A stretch of DNA of 53,066 bases from Bdellovibrionota bacterium (GTDB taxonomy: Bacteria; Bdellovibrionota; Bdellovibrionia; Bdellovibrionales; JAEYZS01): positions 1 to 53,066 of the forward strand of contig CAUJDY010000118.1 of assembly GCA_963169805.1 (NCBI GenBank). The letters run 5' to 3'. Each line of letters opens with the position of its first letter. The first letter of the stretch is position 1. Positions 33,440 to 40,885 of the stretch are shown here, piece by piece. The notes beneath the pieces were generated by a model, which saw only the letters and a list, made by a program, of their open reading frames with translations, made no database searches and was not told where the DNA came from. The translations under genes and the position numbers were made by a program.

Positions 33440-34486
33440 ATGAAATTATTTCTAGGTCTTATATTTGCTTTACTTATTACCAGCTGCCAAACTTCAAAGA
33501 CTTCTCAAAACCCACTCTTAACTCAGCCTATTCAGTGCCAGTTTGTGCGCGCTGCTTTTGATATTGGATCTGGAGAAACAAAACTTAAGGTTGCAAAGGT
33601 TGATGCCTGTAAAACAAAAATTGAAGTTGTACTTTTGGAGTCTAAAAGAGACGTGAATTACAAAGGGGATCTACAAAAATCAAAAAACAATACGTTCTCA
33701 GATGCTGTGTTAGCAGAAGGGAAAAAGGCTTTAAAAGAACTTAAAGACGAAGCACTTGTACACAAGCCGTCTGAATTTACTTCTGTTGCAACAGCTGCAT
33801 TTCGAGATGCTAAAAATGCAAAATCTTATGTGGAATCTCTAAATCGTGAGCTGGGTCTTAAAATCCAAATTATTACACAACAAGAAGAAGGTATTCTAGG
33901 GTTCTATGCAGCACGTAGCAAGGCGACAGATTTGAATCCAGAAAAATCTGTTGTTTGGGATATTGGAGGCGGAAGCCAACAATTAATTTTACAAGTTGAA
34001 CCTAAGGGCCGTAAGCAATTTTTGGTTTATGAAGGAAAGGTAGCCTCTACATCTTTTAAAAAGCACATTGTAGAAAAAATTCAGAAAAGATCTGGCGATA
34101 CTCCGAATCCTATTAAAGAAAACCAGGTTCAATCTGCACTCGCTTATGCAAAAGATATTGCAACACGAACTGTAAAAAAAGAAATCAAAACTGCAATTGC
34201 AAACGACTACAAGGTCTATGGGATTGGAGGAGTCCACAATTACAGTATAAAAGGGCAATTGCAAACGGAAGCAAACTACAGCTCTACGGATTTAGATAAA
34301 ATTATTCAAGCGCGACAAAACAAAACGGATGAAGAACTAGGAAATGGGAGTCACGTAAGCACAGATACAACGAATCCAATTCTTGTGAAAGGATTCGTGG
34401 ATGCTTTAGGAATTAAGGAAGTAACTGTTCTTAAAGTAAATCTTGCGGATGGACTGTTAATAAACCACAAGTATTGGACTCCTTAG
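33440..34486 (+). CDS. Exported Ppx/GppA-like phosphatase lipoprotein
   Basis: The ATG at 33440, after GGAGG, opens a lipoprotein signal with lipobox LITSC (MKLFLGLIFALLITSCQTS), giving 348 residues. The mature part is a Ppx/GppA domain: AAFDIGSGETKLKVAKV is the first phosphate/ATPase-like loop, VATAAFRDAKN and IITQQEEGILGFYAA follow as in exopolyphosphatases, VVWDIGGGSQQLIL is the second loop and VYGIGGVHNYS the third; the C-terminal HD domain of E. coli Ppx is absent. Usual members are cytoplasmic and degrade polyphosphate or pppGpp. Here the signal places it outside, which is odd. It is coupled by 10 bases to the methyltransferase gene. Confidence 0.8.
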   Translation: MKLFLGLIFALLITSCQTSKTSQNPLLTQPIQCQFVRAAFDIGSGETKLKVAKVDACKTKIEVVLLESKRDVNYKGDLQKSKNNTFSDAVLAEGKKALKELKDEALVHKPSEFTSVATAAFRDAKNAKSYVESLNRELGLKIQIITQQEEGILGFYAARSKATDLNPEKSVVWDIGGGSQQLILQVEPKGRKQFLVYEGKVASTSFKKHIVEKIQKRSGDTPNPIKENQVQSALAYAKDIATRTVKKEIKTAIANDYKVYGIGGVHNYSIKGQLQTEANYSSTDLDKIIQARQNKTDEELGNGSHVSTDTTNPILVKGFVDALGIKEVTVLKVNLADGLLINHKYWTP

Positions 34487-34496
34487 GATTGCATGC

Positions 34497-35321
34497 GTGA
34501 AAAAACCCAGTCTTGAATCAAACAAAATTGAAGAATTGTGGCTGGGTCAATCTACAGATCTCCTTAAGGAACTTCATATTCTGACACGAGATGGGAAGCT
34601 GAATCAGGATTCCAGACGAAAGCTCAAGCAAGTTTACCATCTTTGCCAACTTATCGAGCCCTACTTAGAGAATTTATTTAAGAAAAATCCTAATCCTACC
34701 ATTGTAGACATTGGCTGTGGAAAATCTTATCTAGGTTTTATGCTCTATGATTTATTCTTACGACATAAAGACAGTGGTCAGATAATTGGAATCGAAATAC
34801 GCGAAGACCTTCAGAAAAAATCTCAACAATTGGCTCAAAAATCTGGATTCCAGAGAATGAGTTTTTTAGTTCAGAATACTCAGGAGATGAAACTCCCCGT
34901 GAAACCTGATTTCGTTTGCGCACTACACGCATGCGATACTGCAACAGATGACGCTATTCTGCAGGCTATTGAAGCGGAAGCCCAAGTTATTGCAGTGGTC
35001 CCATGTTGCCAGGCAGAGGTTTCTCGACTGTTAGAGCAAATCGAAAAAAATAGCCTTTGGGAATACCCTATCCACAGACGTGAATTTGGGAGCCATCTAA
35101 CAAATGTCATCCGATGCCTGGTCTTAAAATCTCTCGGATATCAAGTCACAGTTACAGAGCTTGTTGGGTGGGAGCACTCTCTTAAAAATGAAATTATTTT
35201 GGCAGAAAAGACCCATTCAGAGAACAAAATTGCCCAACAGAGACTACAACAACTTCTGACCCAAATTCCCATCAAACCCAAACTCATCCAAAAGGTACCA
35301 GGTCGCTTTTCCGAATTATGA
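34497..35321 (+). CDS. Methyltransf_32 (PF13679-type) SAM methyltransferase
   Basis: A 274-residue cytosolic protein starting with GTG after TTAGGA. The SAM loop is PTIVDIGCGKSYLGFMLYD, strand 2 IGIEIRED, and the family block VCALHACDTATDDAILQAI then VIAVVPCCQAEV is typical of PF13679. Substrate unknown; relatives modify RNA or proteins. The last nine codons (ending VPGRFSEL) lie in the left arm of a 149-base palindrome, so that part of the C-terminus may be new. Confidence 0.8.
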   Translation: MKKPSLESNKIEELWLGQSTDLLKELHILTRDGKLNQDSRRKLKQVYHLCQLIEPYLENLFKKNPNPTIVDIGCGKSYLGFMLYDLFLRHKDSGQIIGIEIREDLQKKSQQLAQKSGFQRMSFLVQNTQEMKLPVKPDFVCALHACDTATDDAILQAIEAEAQVIAVVPCCQAEVSRLLEQIEKNSLWEYPIHRREFGSHLTNVIRCLVLKSLGYQVTVTELVGWEHSLKNEIILAEKTHSENKIAQQRLQQLLTQIPIKPKLIQKVPGRFSEL

Positions 35322-35436
35322 GGGTTATTTTACATTTGAGCTGTAAGAATTTCTTGTTATATAATTTCAAGAAATTCTTACAGCTCAAATCAAAATTAGA
35401 CTGGGAGATTCGGAAAAGCGACCTGGTACCTTTTGG
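35288..35436. repeat. 149-base interrupted palindrome overlapping a gene's 3' end
   Basis: Two perfect 29-base arms (35288-35316 and 35408-35436) flank a second perfect 23-base inverted repeat (35334-35356 and 35368-35390) with an 11-base loop. The two stems are separated by 17 bases on each side that do not pair. The left outer arm is the coding end of the methyltransferase. No coding gene lies on the other strand here, so it is not just a shared terminator. Confidence 0.95.
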
Positions 35437-35564
35437 GGGACGTTTTTGAGCCTACCGTTTACAATTTATTCAGATAAAGGAGCCTAGAATCAAATAGTTA
35501 GCTTACCTGCAGGCATCTGGTTTGCTTTTAGAATAGTGGCCCCACGTGAGGGTAAAGGATCGAT

Positions 35565-37259
35565 ATGAAATTCTTAGTGTTGAAGCTGAAAAAAACCTCT
35601 CAAATTGCACTCTCACTATCGCTTGCCTTAAGCATACTTTTTTTGGTGTCTTGCGGCCCTCAAGCAAACAAACTACAACTCGATGACCAAGAAGCTGCTA
35701 TCAAAGCAACAGGAAAGTTACAGGGGGAAGCTGTGAGGATAGATAACAGACCCATTCGACTTCCAGAAGACCCGTCCCAAGATCCAAACCAACCCAGCCA
35801 ACCTCGGCAAACTCCAGCGGCAGAAATTGAAATCAATTTTGTAGATTATAAAAACGTGGAAATTGAAGCTAACTTTGACACGGATATTATTCGGGTCAAT
35901 TTTGATGTCGTGTTTTCATTTTTACCAAACCAACCCAAACAGTCCGTGGTTCTTGAAGGTCAAATTGAAGATGAAGGCCCCAATCGTGGCTTCGCAAATT
36001 TAAAACCTATTACCACTCACAAACCTGATGGTACCTCAGTTACGCCACCCATCGTTGGTAAAGCACGTTGCATTGAAAACTGCGACAGAATGGTTTTAGA
36101 CATCATAACTAAAGATCAATCTGGAAAAATAAAATCAGAGCAGTTTGAGGTCACAACTGCAACTCGAGTGCAAGATGGCAAAACAACACAAATCGATATA
36201 AATACAGAGAATACATCTCAAGAAGTTTCTTTAAGCACAGAAGAATCTGATGAAGAACCAAAAAAAGATGATTTAACTGAAAATGAAATAGAAATTAATT
36301 TTGATGATGCTGGTACGAATAGCGTTCCTGGTGCCTACGCACAACCTACAATGACTCAAGAATCAATTGCACCACTTGTACAATCTCTTGTTGAATATGG
36401 AATTAGTTTGGTCAGCACTAAAGATCAGGAAAAAGCAAAAGAATCTCTCTCTCAAACACCGCCGCCATCTCGTGGTGATGATGTTGTTATTGTAGACGAT
36501 CCAAAAACGACATCAGATGAATTGTTCCCTATACAACTAGGATTCGGATATGAGGGTAAGGCAATTCAGTTTTACTATTCATACTGTGAAATACCAATAA
36601 ACAATGGCCATACTGCAATTGAACCTGCAAGTGCCGACAAAAAGAAAAATAAGTGTATTGTTAGCAAAAGAAAAATATTCAACGGCGCTATTGACAAAGC
36701 TTCAGAACTACTCCCGGAATCCCCTGGTGTCGCGTCTGTACAAAGAGAAGATTCTCGCTATTACGGCAGCGGCTTACTTGTAAAGTATCTACAAGAAGCA
36801 GGAAAAAAATATGATCAGAAATTCCCAAAGAGTTTTTTTAGAATCAACGATACTTCTCAACAATTTGGCGGACCAATTTGGAGCTTAATTAATAAAGGTC
36901 GATTAGCTCATGCCTCACACCAAAACGGATTAGAAGCCGACATTTTACTAGCAGTAAAAAATAAAAGATTTGATACAGAAAAAAACTGGGAATTAGTCAA
37001 AATTTTAATCGAGCTGGGATATGTTCATATTATTTACGTGGACAAACAAAGAATTCAGGAGTTTTGTAATTTAGCTCGAAAAATTAAACATGATGATGGA
37101 AAGTCTGATTTCGAAAAACACTACGATACCCTCAGACGCTTACAACACTGGGATGGGCACAAGACGCATCTTCACTTAAGACTCAAGTGTACTCCTCATA
37201 ATCCAAGCTGCAGACAAGACAGAGTCGATCCTATCCTTTCAAAACCGCAATGTAAGTAA
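35565..37259 (+). CDS. Lipoprotein with C-terminal M74/LAS-type endopeptidase domain
   Basis: A 564-residue protein with a lipoprotein signal (lipobox LVSC) and AAAGGA before its ATG. Residues about 40-380 hold a proline-rich, acidic, low-conservation region. The C-terminal 180 residues match penicillin-insensitive murein endopeptidase MepA in the metal pattern HASHQNGLEAD (His452, Asp459) and HKTHLHLRL (His532, His535, His537), with the same 7- and 3/2-residue spacing. MepA cuts D-Ala-meso-DAP cross-links in the periplasm. The long N-terminal part may place or regulate the enzyme. It ends at a hairpin shared with convergent mscL. Confidence 0.75.
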   Translation: MKFLVLKLKKTSQIALSLSLALSILFLVSCGPQANKLQLDDQEAAIKATGKLQGEAVRIDNRPIRLPEDPSQDPNQPSQPRQTPAAEIEINFVDYKNVEIEANFDTDIIRVNFDVVFSFLPNQPKQSVVLEGQIEDEGPNRGFANLKPITTHKPDGTSVTPPIVGKARCIENCDRMVLDIITKDQSGKIKSEQFEVTTATRVQDGKTTQIDINTENTSQEVSLSTEESDEEPKKDDLTENEIEINFDDAGTNSVPGAYAQPTMTQESIAPLVQSLVEYGISLVSTKDQEKAKESLSQTPPPSRGDDVVIVDDPKTTSDELFPIQLGFGYEGKAIQFYYSYCEIPINNGHTAIEPASADKKKNKCIVSKRKIFNGAIDKASELLPESPGVASVQREDSRYYGSGLLVKYLQEAGKKYDQKFPKSFFRINDTSQQFGGPIWSLINKGRLAHASHQNGLEADILLAVKNKRFDTEKNWELVKILIELGYVHIIYVDKQRIQEFCNLARKIKHDDGKSDFEKHYDTLRRLQHWDGHKTHLHLRLKCTPHNPSCRQDRVDPILSKPQCK

Positions 37260-37280
37260 AAGGCACAATACCTTTTACTT
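37254..37280. terminator. Bidirectional terminator overlapping both stop codons
   Basis: AAGTAAAAGG / CCTTTTACTT, a perfect 10-bp stem with a 7-base loop, followed by TTTTA on the plus strand. The left arm holds the plus gene's stop codon and the right arm that of mscL. Confidence 0.8.
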
Positions 37281-37574
37281 TTTTACGACTTTTTCTTCTT
37301 TCAATACAAATTTAGCAAAAAAGAAAACAACAAGGGCAACAATTATAAAATCAACAAGCGTTCCCAAGGCTTTTCCATATAATATTCCATTATAGCTGAG
37401 CTTTCTAATGTCATCGATATTTGCAGCTTGCAGAGCAGGTTGAAAAATAAGCGGCATCAAAACATCATTCACAACAGAAGACACCAACTCATTCACTTTT
37501 CCACCAATAACGACAGCAATTGCTAATCCGATAACTCCATATGCTTTTAAAAATTCAGAAAATTCTTTTAACAT
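37275..37574 (-). CDS. mscL: Large-conductance mechanosensitive channel
   Basis: A 99-residue member of the MscL family, shorter than the 136 of E. coli. FLKAYGVIGLAIAVVIGGKVNELVSSVVNDVLMPLI is TM1 with the family's G/A packing pattern, and GTLVDFIIVALVVFFFAKFVL is TM2; the periplasmic loop and the C-terminal helix are reduced. It opens under membrane tension to release solutes. AGAGG lies eight bases before the ATG. The gene is monocistronic. Confidence 0.9.
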   Translation of the reverse strand: MLKEFSEFLKAYGVIGLAIAVVIGGKVNELVSSVVNDVLMPLIFQPALQAANIDDIRKLSYNGILYGKALGTLVDFIIVALVVFFFAKFVLKEEKVVKK

Positions 37575-37634
37575 ATAAACCTCTTTTTAATTTTCCTAAA
37601 TAAAATCAAAAGAGTGACATATTGGCAACGGATA

Positions 37635-38768
37635 TTATCTTTTTTGAAAGTTAGCTAAAAGTTCAATATGAGGCGTCTGTGGAAATTGATCTACAGGCTG
37701 CACATCACGCAGCTCAAAACCAAATTCTACTATTTTTTTACTGTCTCTTGAGAACGAGCTTAAATCGCATGAAATATACAGAATTCTTTGGATATTTGGG
37801 TGTTTTTTCAAAAATGCATCAATCAACTCAAATCCATCCCGAGGTGGATCTAAAAATAATAAAGTGGCATCTTTCGTATACCTTAAAAACTGAGACCAAT
37901 TTTTTTCAGAAAATAGATTGCATGAAATCGCCTTAACTCCAGACAGCTGCTTCTGCTCCAAAGTTGCTACTGCCTTATCATTTCCTTCAATTGCGACAAC
38001 TGATCCATCTTTATTATGAGACAGTATTTCTGTAAAATTCCCAGTACCGCAAAAAAGCTCAATAGCAGAAGACGAATTACTAATGCCACTTAACATCAAT
38101 GACACCCAGTCTTTCATAAATTGATTTTGGATATCATTAGCTTGCTTAAATGGTCTTGATTTATTGATGTCTCGATCAGGATCTATCTCAAAATCACTAT
38201 CTAAATCAAAAAAACTAAGTTCCTTAGTTTTTTTCCACTTGGTATTTGGCAGTAGCGCTCTCACCTTTTGCAACTGACTACTAATTTTTGAATTCATTAC
38301 TAGACAAGATAGAATATCAACTAACTGATGTGTCCCGGCTGCCAGATATCCCAATTTGTTTCCATCTGTTTTTACCTGAGCTCGATTTCTATAGTGGAAT
38401 TGATCAGATGATGCTTGAATGTGTTGAATTCTTGTATGCTCAGTCACTACCCCTGCTCTTTTGAGAGTTTTAACAACTAAGTCCTGCTTAACGTCGAGTT
38501 GTGCTTTGTAGTTTACAAACAACCACGGACACCCCCCACAGCTATTATTATCTATTCCGTAGTGCAAGCACGAAACTTTTGCTCTTTGAGCAGAGGGTTT
38601 AACGAGTTCTACGAGAGTTGCAAATCCATAGCGTTTCTCTTCACTATCAATGCGGAAAAGACCTTCATCTCCTATCCATACACCACGAATAAAGTAAACC
38701 TTCCCATTAGGATGATCTACTACGCCTAACCCTTTTAATGTGATATCTCGCACGGTAGCCTGAAACAT
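37635..38768 (-). CDS. TrmA/RlmD-type (uracil-5)-methyltransferase
   Basis: A 377-residue RNA methyltransferase: TRAM domain at residues 1-55 (TLKGLGVVDHPNGKVYFIRGVWIGDE), Fe-S cluster cysteines in SCLHYGIDNNSCGGCPW (Cys67, Cys77, Cys80), FCGTGNFTE as SAM loop, LFLDPPRDGF, and the catalytic Cys in YISCDLSS. It makes 5-methyluridine in 23S rRNA (RlmD-like) or tRNA. The C-terminal HIELLANFQKR is the normal end. Slightly short for RlmD (about 430). The gene has a possible -10 six bases before the ATG (TATCAG) and a weak GAAGG right before it. Confidence 0.88.
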   Translation of the reverse strand: MFQATVRDITLKGLGVVDHPNGKVYFIRGVWIGDEGLFRIDSEEKRYGFATLVELVKPSAQRAKVSCLHYGIDNNSCGGCPWLFVNYKAQLDVKQDLVVKTLKRAGVVTEHTRIQHIQASSDQFHYRNRAQVKTDGNKLGYLAAGTHQLVDILSCLVMNSKISSQLQKVRALLPNTKWKKTKELSFFDLDSDFEIDPDRDINKSRPFKQANDIQNQFMKDWVSLMLSGISNSSSAIELFCGTGNFTEILSHNKDGSVVAIEGNDKAVATLEQKQLSGVKAISCNLFSEKNWSQFLRYTKDATLLFLDPPRDGFELIDAFLKKHPNIQRILYISCDLSSFSRDSKKIVEFGFELRDVQPVDQFPQTPHIELLANFQKR

Positions 38769-38808
38769 CCTTCACTGATACTTGAAAGATTCCAAGCAAT
38801 CTAGTGAT

Positions 38809-40311
38809 TTAGTATCGTCCACCAGATTTTTCACGGTAAAGCTTAGAATTTGCCTCGCCTCTACTAGGCTGAGGAACGCACGCACACTGGGTGCTAGGCC
38901 GCTTACCTTCGCAATTTATATTTCTCGCAATATTTGAATTTTGTCTAAAACAAATTGGAGCAAAATATCCATCACAAACCTTGGCATTCTGTAGTGCCGA
39001 AATTTCATTTGTTTGAGGATCATACGTTGGTACAGCTAATTTTTCTGCGCAGAAAAAATTTCTTTTTATCAACTGCGACTCAACTGCATCTCTGCAATTT
39101 TCATATGTACTTTGATAAATACCATCAATCGGATGCTGCGATATGTTTTTATCTGATTTTAATGAGTTTTCACCGCAATAGTATTTTGAATAATGAGATC
39201 TCAAATACTCCTGTCTTCTGCTGACCAGACGACCCACGCACTGTCTTTGTTTTATGAGAGACAGAATTTCTTTATTTTCAGATGTTTGATTCATCAAGCA
39301 CGACATACTTATGCCATTTGCGGTCACACACCCGTTTACATTGTTAGATTTAGCTGCAATTTGATTATTGATCTCACCAATAAGCGCTCCAAAATATCTC
39401 AAATCGCTTTCTACCATTGAGCTTGTTATTTGTTCATAAAATCCCAAACCTTTTTCTGCGGCTTTATCATCATCTAAACCTGCAGTTTGAGTGGCCTTTT
39501 TATAATCTTCTAACAACGACTCATAGCCGCGAATGCCGTTTGGAAATTTGTCTTTTGCATCCTCCACATAATTCTCTGCAAAATGCTCCATTTCCTTTAA
39601 GTACCCAGGAAACACTTCCATTTCCGCCCACTTGTAATATCCAGCATCTGTCGTCCGAGTTGGGTTATCTTTGAAGTCACTCATTTTTTCTAATTCATAG
39701 CCGTCTAACTCGCAATATCGTGAGTCACTAAACCATCCCTCATCAGTTACTTCTTCTAGGCTTCTTGGAATATAGCGATCTGGCTTTGAATACCACCAGC
39801 TTGTAAAGTAGGTGTATGCAGCTGTAACAGCAAAACTCTCTTGCTCCATAGACTGAGCAAAAGCTTCCTCAAATAACAGACCAACCTTTGCTTTCTTTGG
39901 TCTCATGAGGGATACCAACGAGTTATAATTAGCTGCCAAGCTTTTTTTAGAATCCGCTACATACTCTTTTCCATTAATCCAAACTCGGTTGCTGTCATTT
40001 AAATCTAATTTAAACTTGATAGAATCGCTTTTATTCTTGATGTAAAGAGTGTCTCCAATTAAATCCACTTTTGGCAGGGTCTTTACTTTTAAACTCTTAA
40101 ACTGTTGAGCTAAGAATCTTGCATCTTCACCCTTATAAAGCACTGTGAATGTCCTTGCGTACAGTTCTGGATTTGATGCCAATTTATTTTGTAGCTTCAC
40201 AATACGCTTAACCTTTGCAAGCGAAACTTTCTGAGCTGCGGAAATAGCTTCAGATGAGATTAGAATAGATAAAATAAAAAGAGATATAAAAAGAAAATTG
40301 AATGTTTTCAT
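38809..40311 (-). CDS. Large exported protein, unknown function
   Basis: The start is set at the ATG at 40311 (MKTFNFLFISLFILSILISSEAISA, a signal peptide) rather than the track's earlier start. The 500-residue product has a beta-rich N-terminal third, a helical middle (KFPNGIRGYESLLEDYKKATQTAGLDDDKAAEK) and a Cys-rich C-terminus with at least ten cysteines (CRDAV, FFCAEK, VCDGYFAPICF, NCEGKRPSTQCACVP), suggesting disulfides and an extracytoplasmic site. No family is recognised. It is divergent from the exported protein at 40466. Confidence 0.55.
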   Translation of the reverse strand: MKTFNFLFISLFILSILISSEAISAAQKVSLAKVKRIVKLQNKLASNPELYARTFTVLYKGEDARFLAQQFKSLKVKTLPKVDLIGDTLYIKNKSDSIKFKLDLNDSNRVWINGKEYVADSKKSLAANYNSLVSLMRPKKAKVGLLFEEAFAQSMEQESFAVTAAYTYFTSWWYSKPDRYIPRSLEEVTDEGWFSDSRYCELDGYELEKMSDFKDNPTRTTDAGYYKWAEMEVFPGYLKEMEHFAENYVEDAKDKFPNGIRGYESLLEDYKKATQTAGLDDDKAAEKGLGFYEQITSSMVESDLRYFGALIGEINNQIAAKSNNVNGCVTANGISMSCLMNQTSENKEILSLIKQRQCVGRLVSRRQEYLRSHYSKYYCGENSLKSDKNISQHPIDGIYQSTYENCRDAVESQLIKRNFFCAEKLAVPTYDPQTNEISALQNAKVCDGYFAPICFRQNSNIARNINCEGKRPSTQCACVPQPSRGEANSKLYREKSGGRY

Positions 40312-40392
40312 AGATATAGTATCACCCACTTTTACTCCATACAAAAGTGTCTAAACCCTTTACAAGCATGGGAATTTTGCATTTTTAGACTA

Positions 40393-40438
40393 TTGTATGG
40401 AAGTTCATATTTAAATCGAATATACGTATGCCATACAA
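40393..40438. promoter_or_regulatory. Inverted repeat in the divergent promoter of 40311/40466
   Basis: TTGTATGG and CCATACAA, perfect inverted repeats, enclose 30 bases that contain ATACGTAT and CATA/TATG. The block lies 27 bases before the ATG at 40466 and could be an operator or a hairpin. No match to a known box. Confidence 0.35.
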
Positions 40439-40465
40439 ACTTTAGTCGATATGGGTGGATGTACT

Positions 40466-40885
40466 ATGAAGAGCCTTATTTTTTCATGCGCTATAATTTT
40501 AATGGCAACGGGCGTTGCCTTTGCCGATGAACGCCCTCTTGCTCCAGAGCATTTTTCCTATGAAAACTGCATGTCCTCTTTCAATACCGATGATCCAGAT
40601 TTACAAAAAGATCCCAATGAAGTTAGATCCATTTGCAATAAAATGCTTATGAGTGAAGTTGTAATTGTATCAAAGGTTATACGTGAAGCAGTAAACAGCA
40701 GTGACCAACGCATTTGTGACAATCAACAAGATTTGTCTTTACACCTGACAGAGTTATTTCAATACCTTGCTCAGATGACAAGAAGTGCACTCAGCTCAAA
40801 CGGCATAACAGATGACCAACTCAATATTTCTGTAGACTACACCAGACACGCTCTGAATAGTTTGGCAGATTTTTGTAAAGAGTGA
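40466..40885 (+). CDS. Small exported helical protein, unknown function
   Basis: The ATG at 40466 follows GGGTGGA and opens a signal peptide (MKSLIFSCAIILMATGVAFAD); the mature part of about 118 residues is helical with four cysteines (YENCMSSF, RSICNKM, RICDNQ, DFCKE) that could form two disulfides. No family is recognised. Its stop overlaps the GTG start of the radical SAM gene (GTGA), so the two are translated together. Confidence 0.55.
   Translation: MKSLIFSCAIILMATGVAFADERPLAPEHFSYENCMSSFNTDDPDLQKDPNEVRSICNKMLMSEVVIVSKVIREAVNSSDQRICDNQQDLSLHLTELFQYLAQMTRSALSSNGITDDQLNISVDYTRHALNSLADFCKE

Noticed and set aside
35288-35436. Insertion sequence remnant
   Set aside because: No transposase fragment and no direct repeats at the edges.
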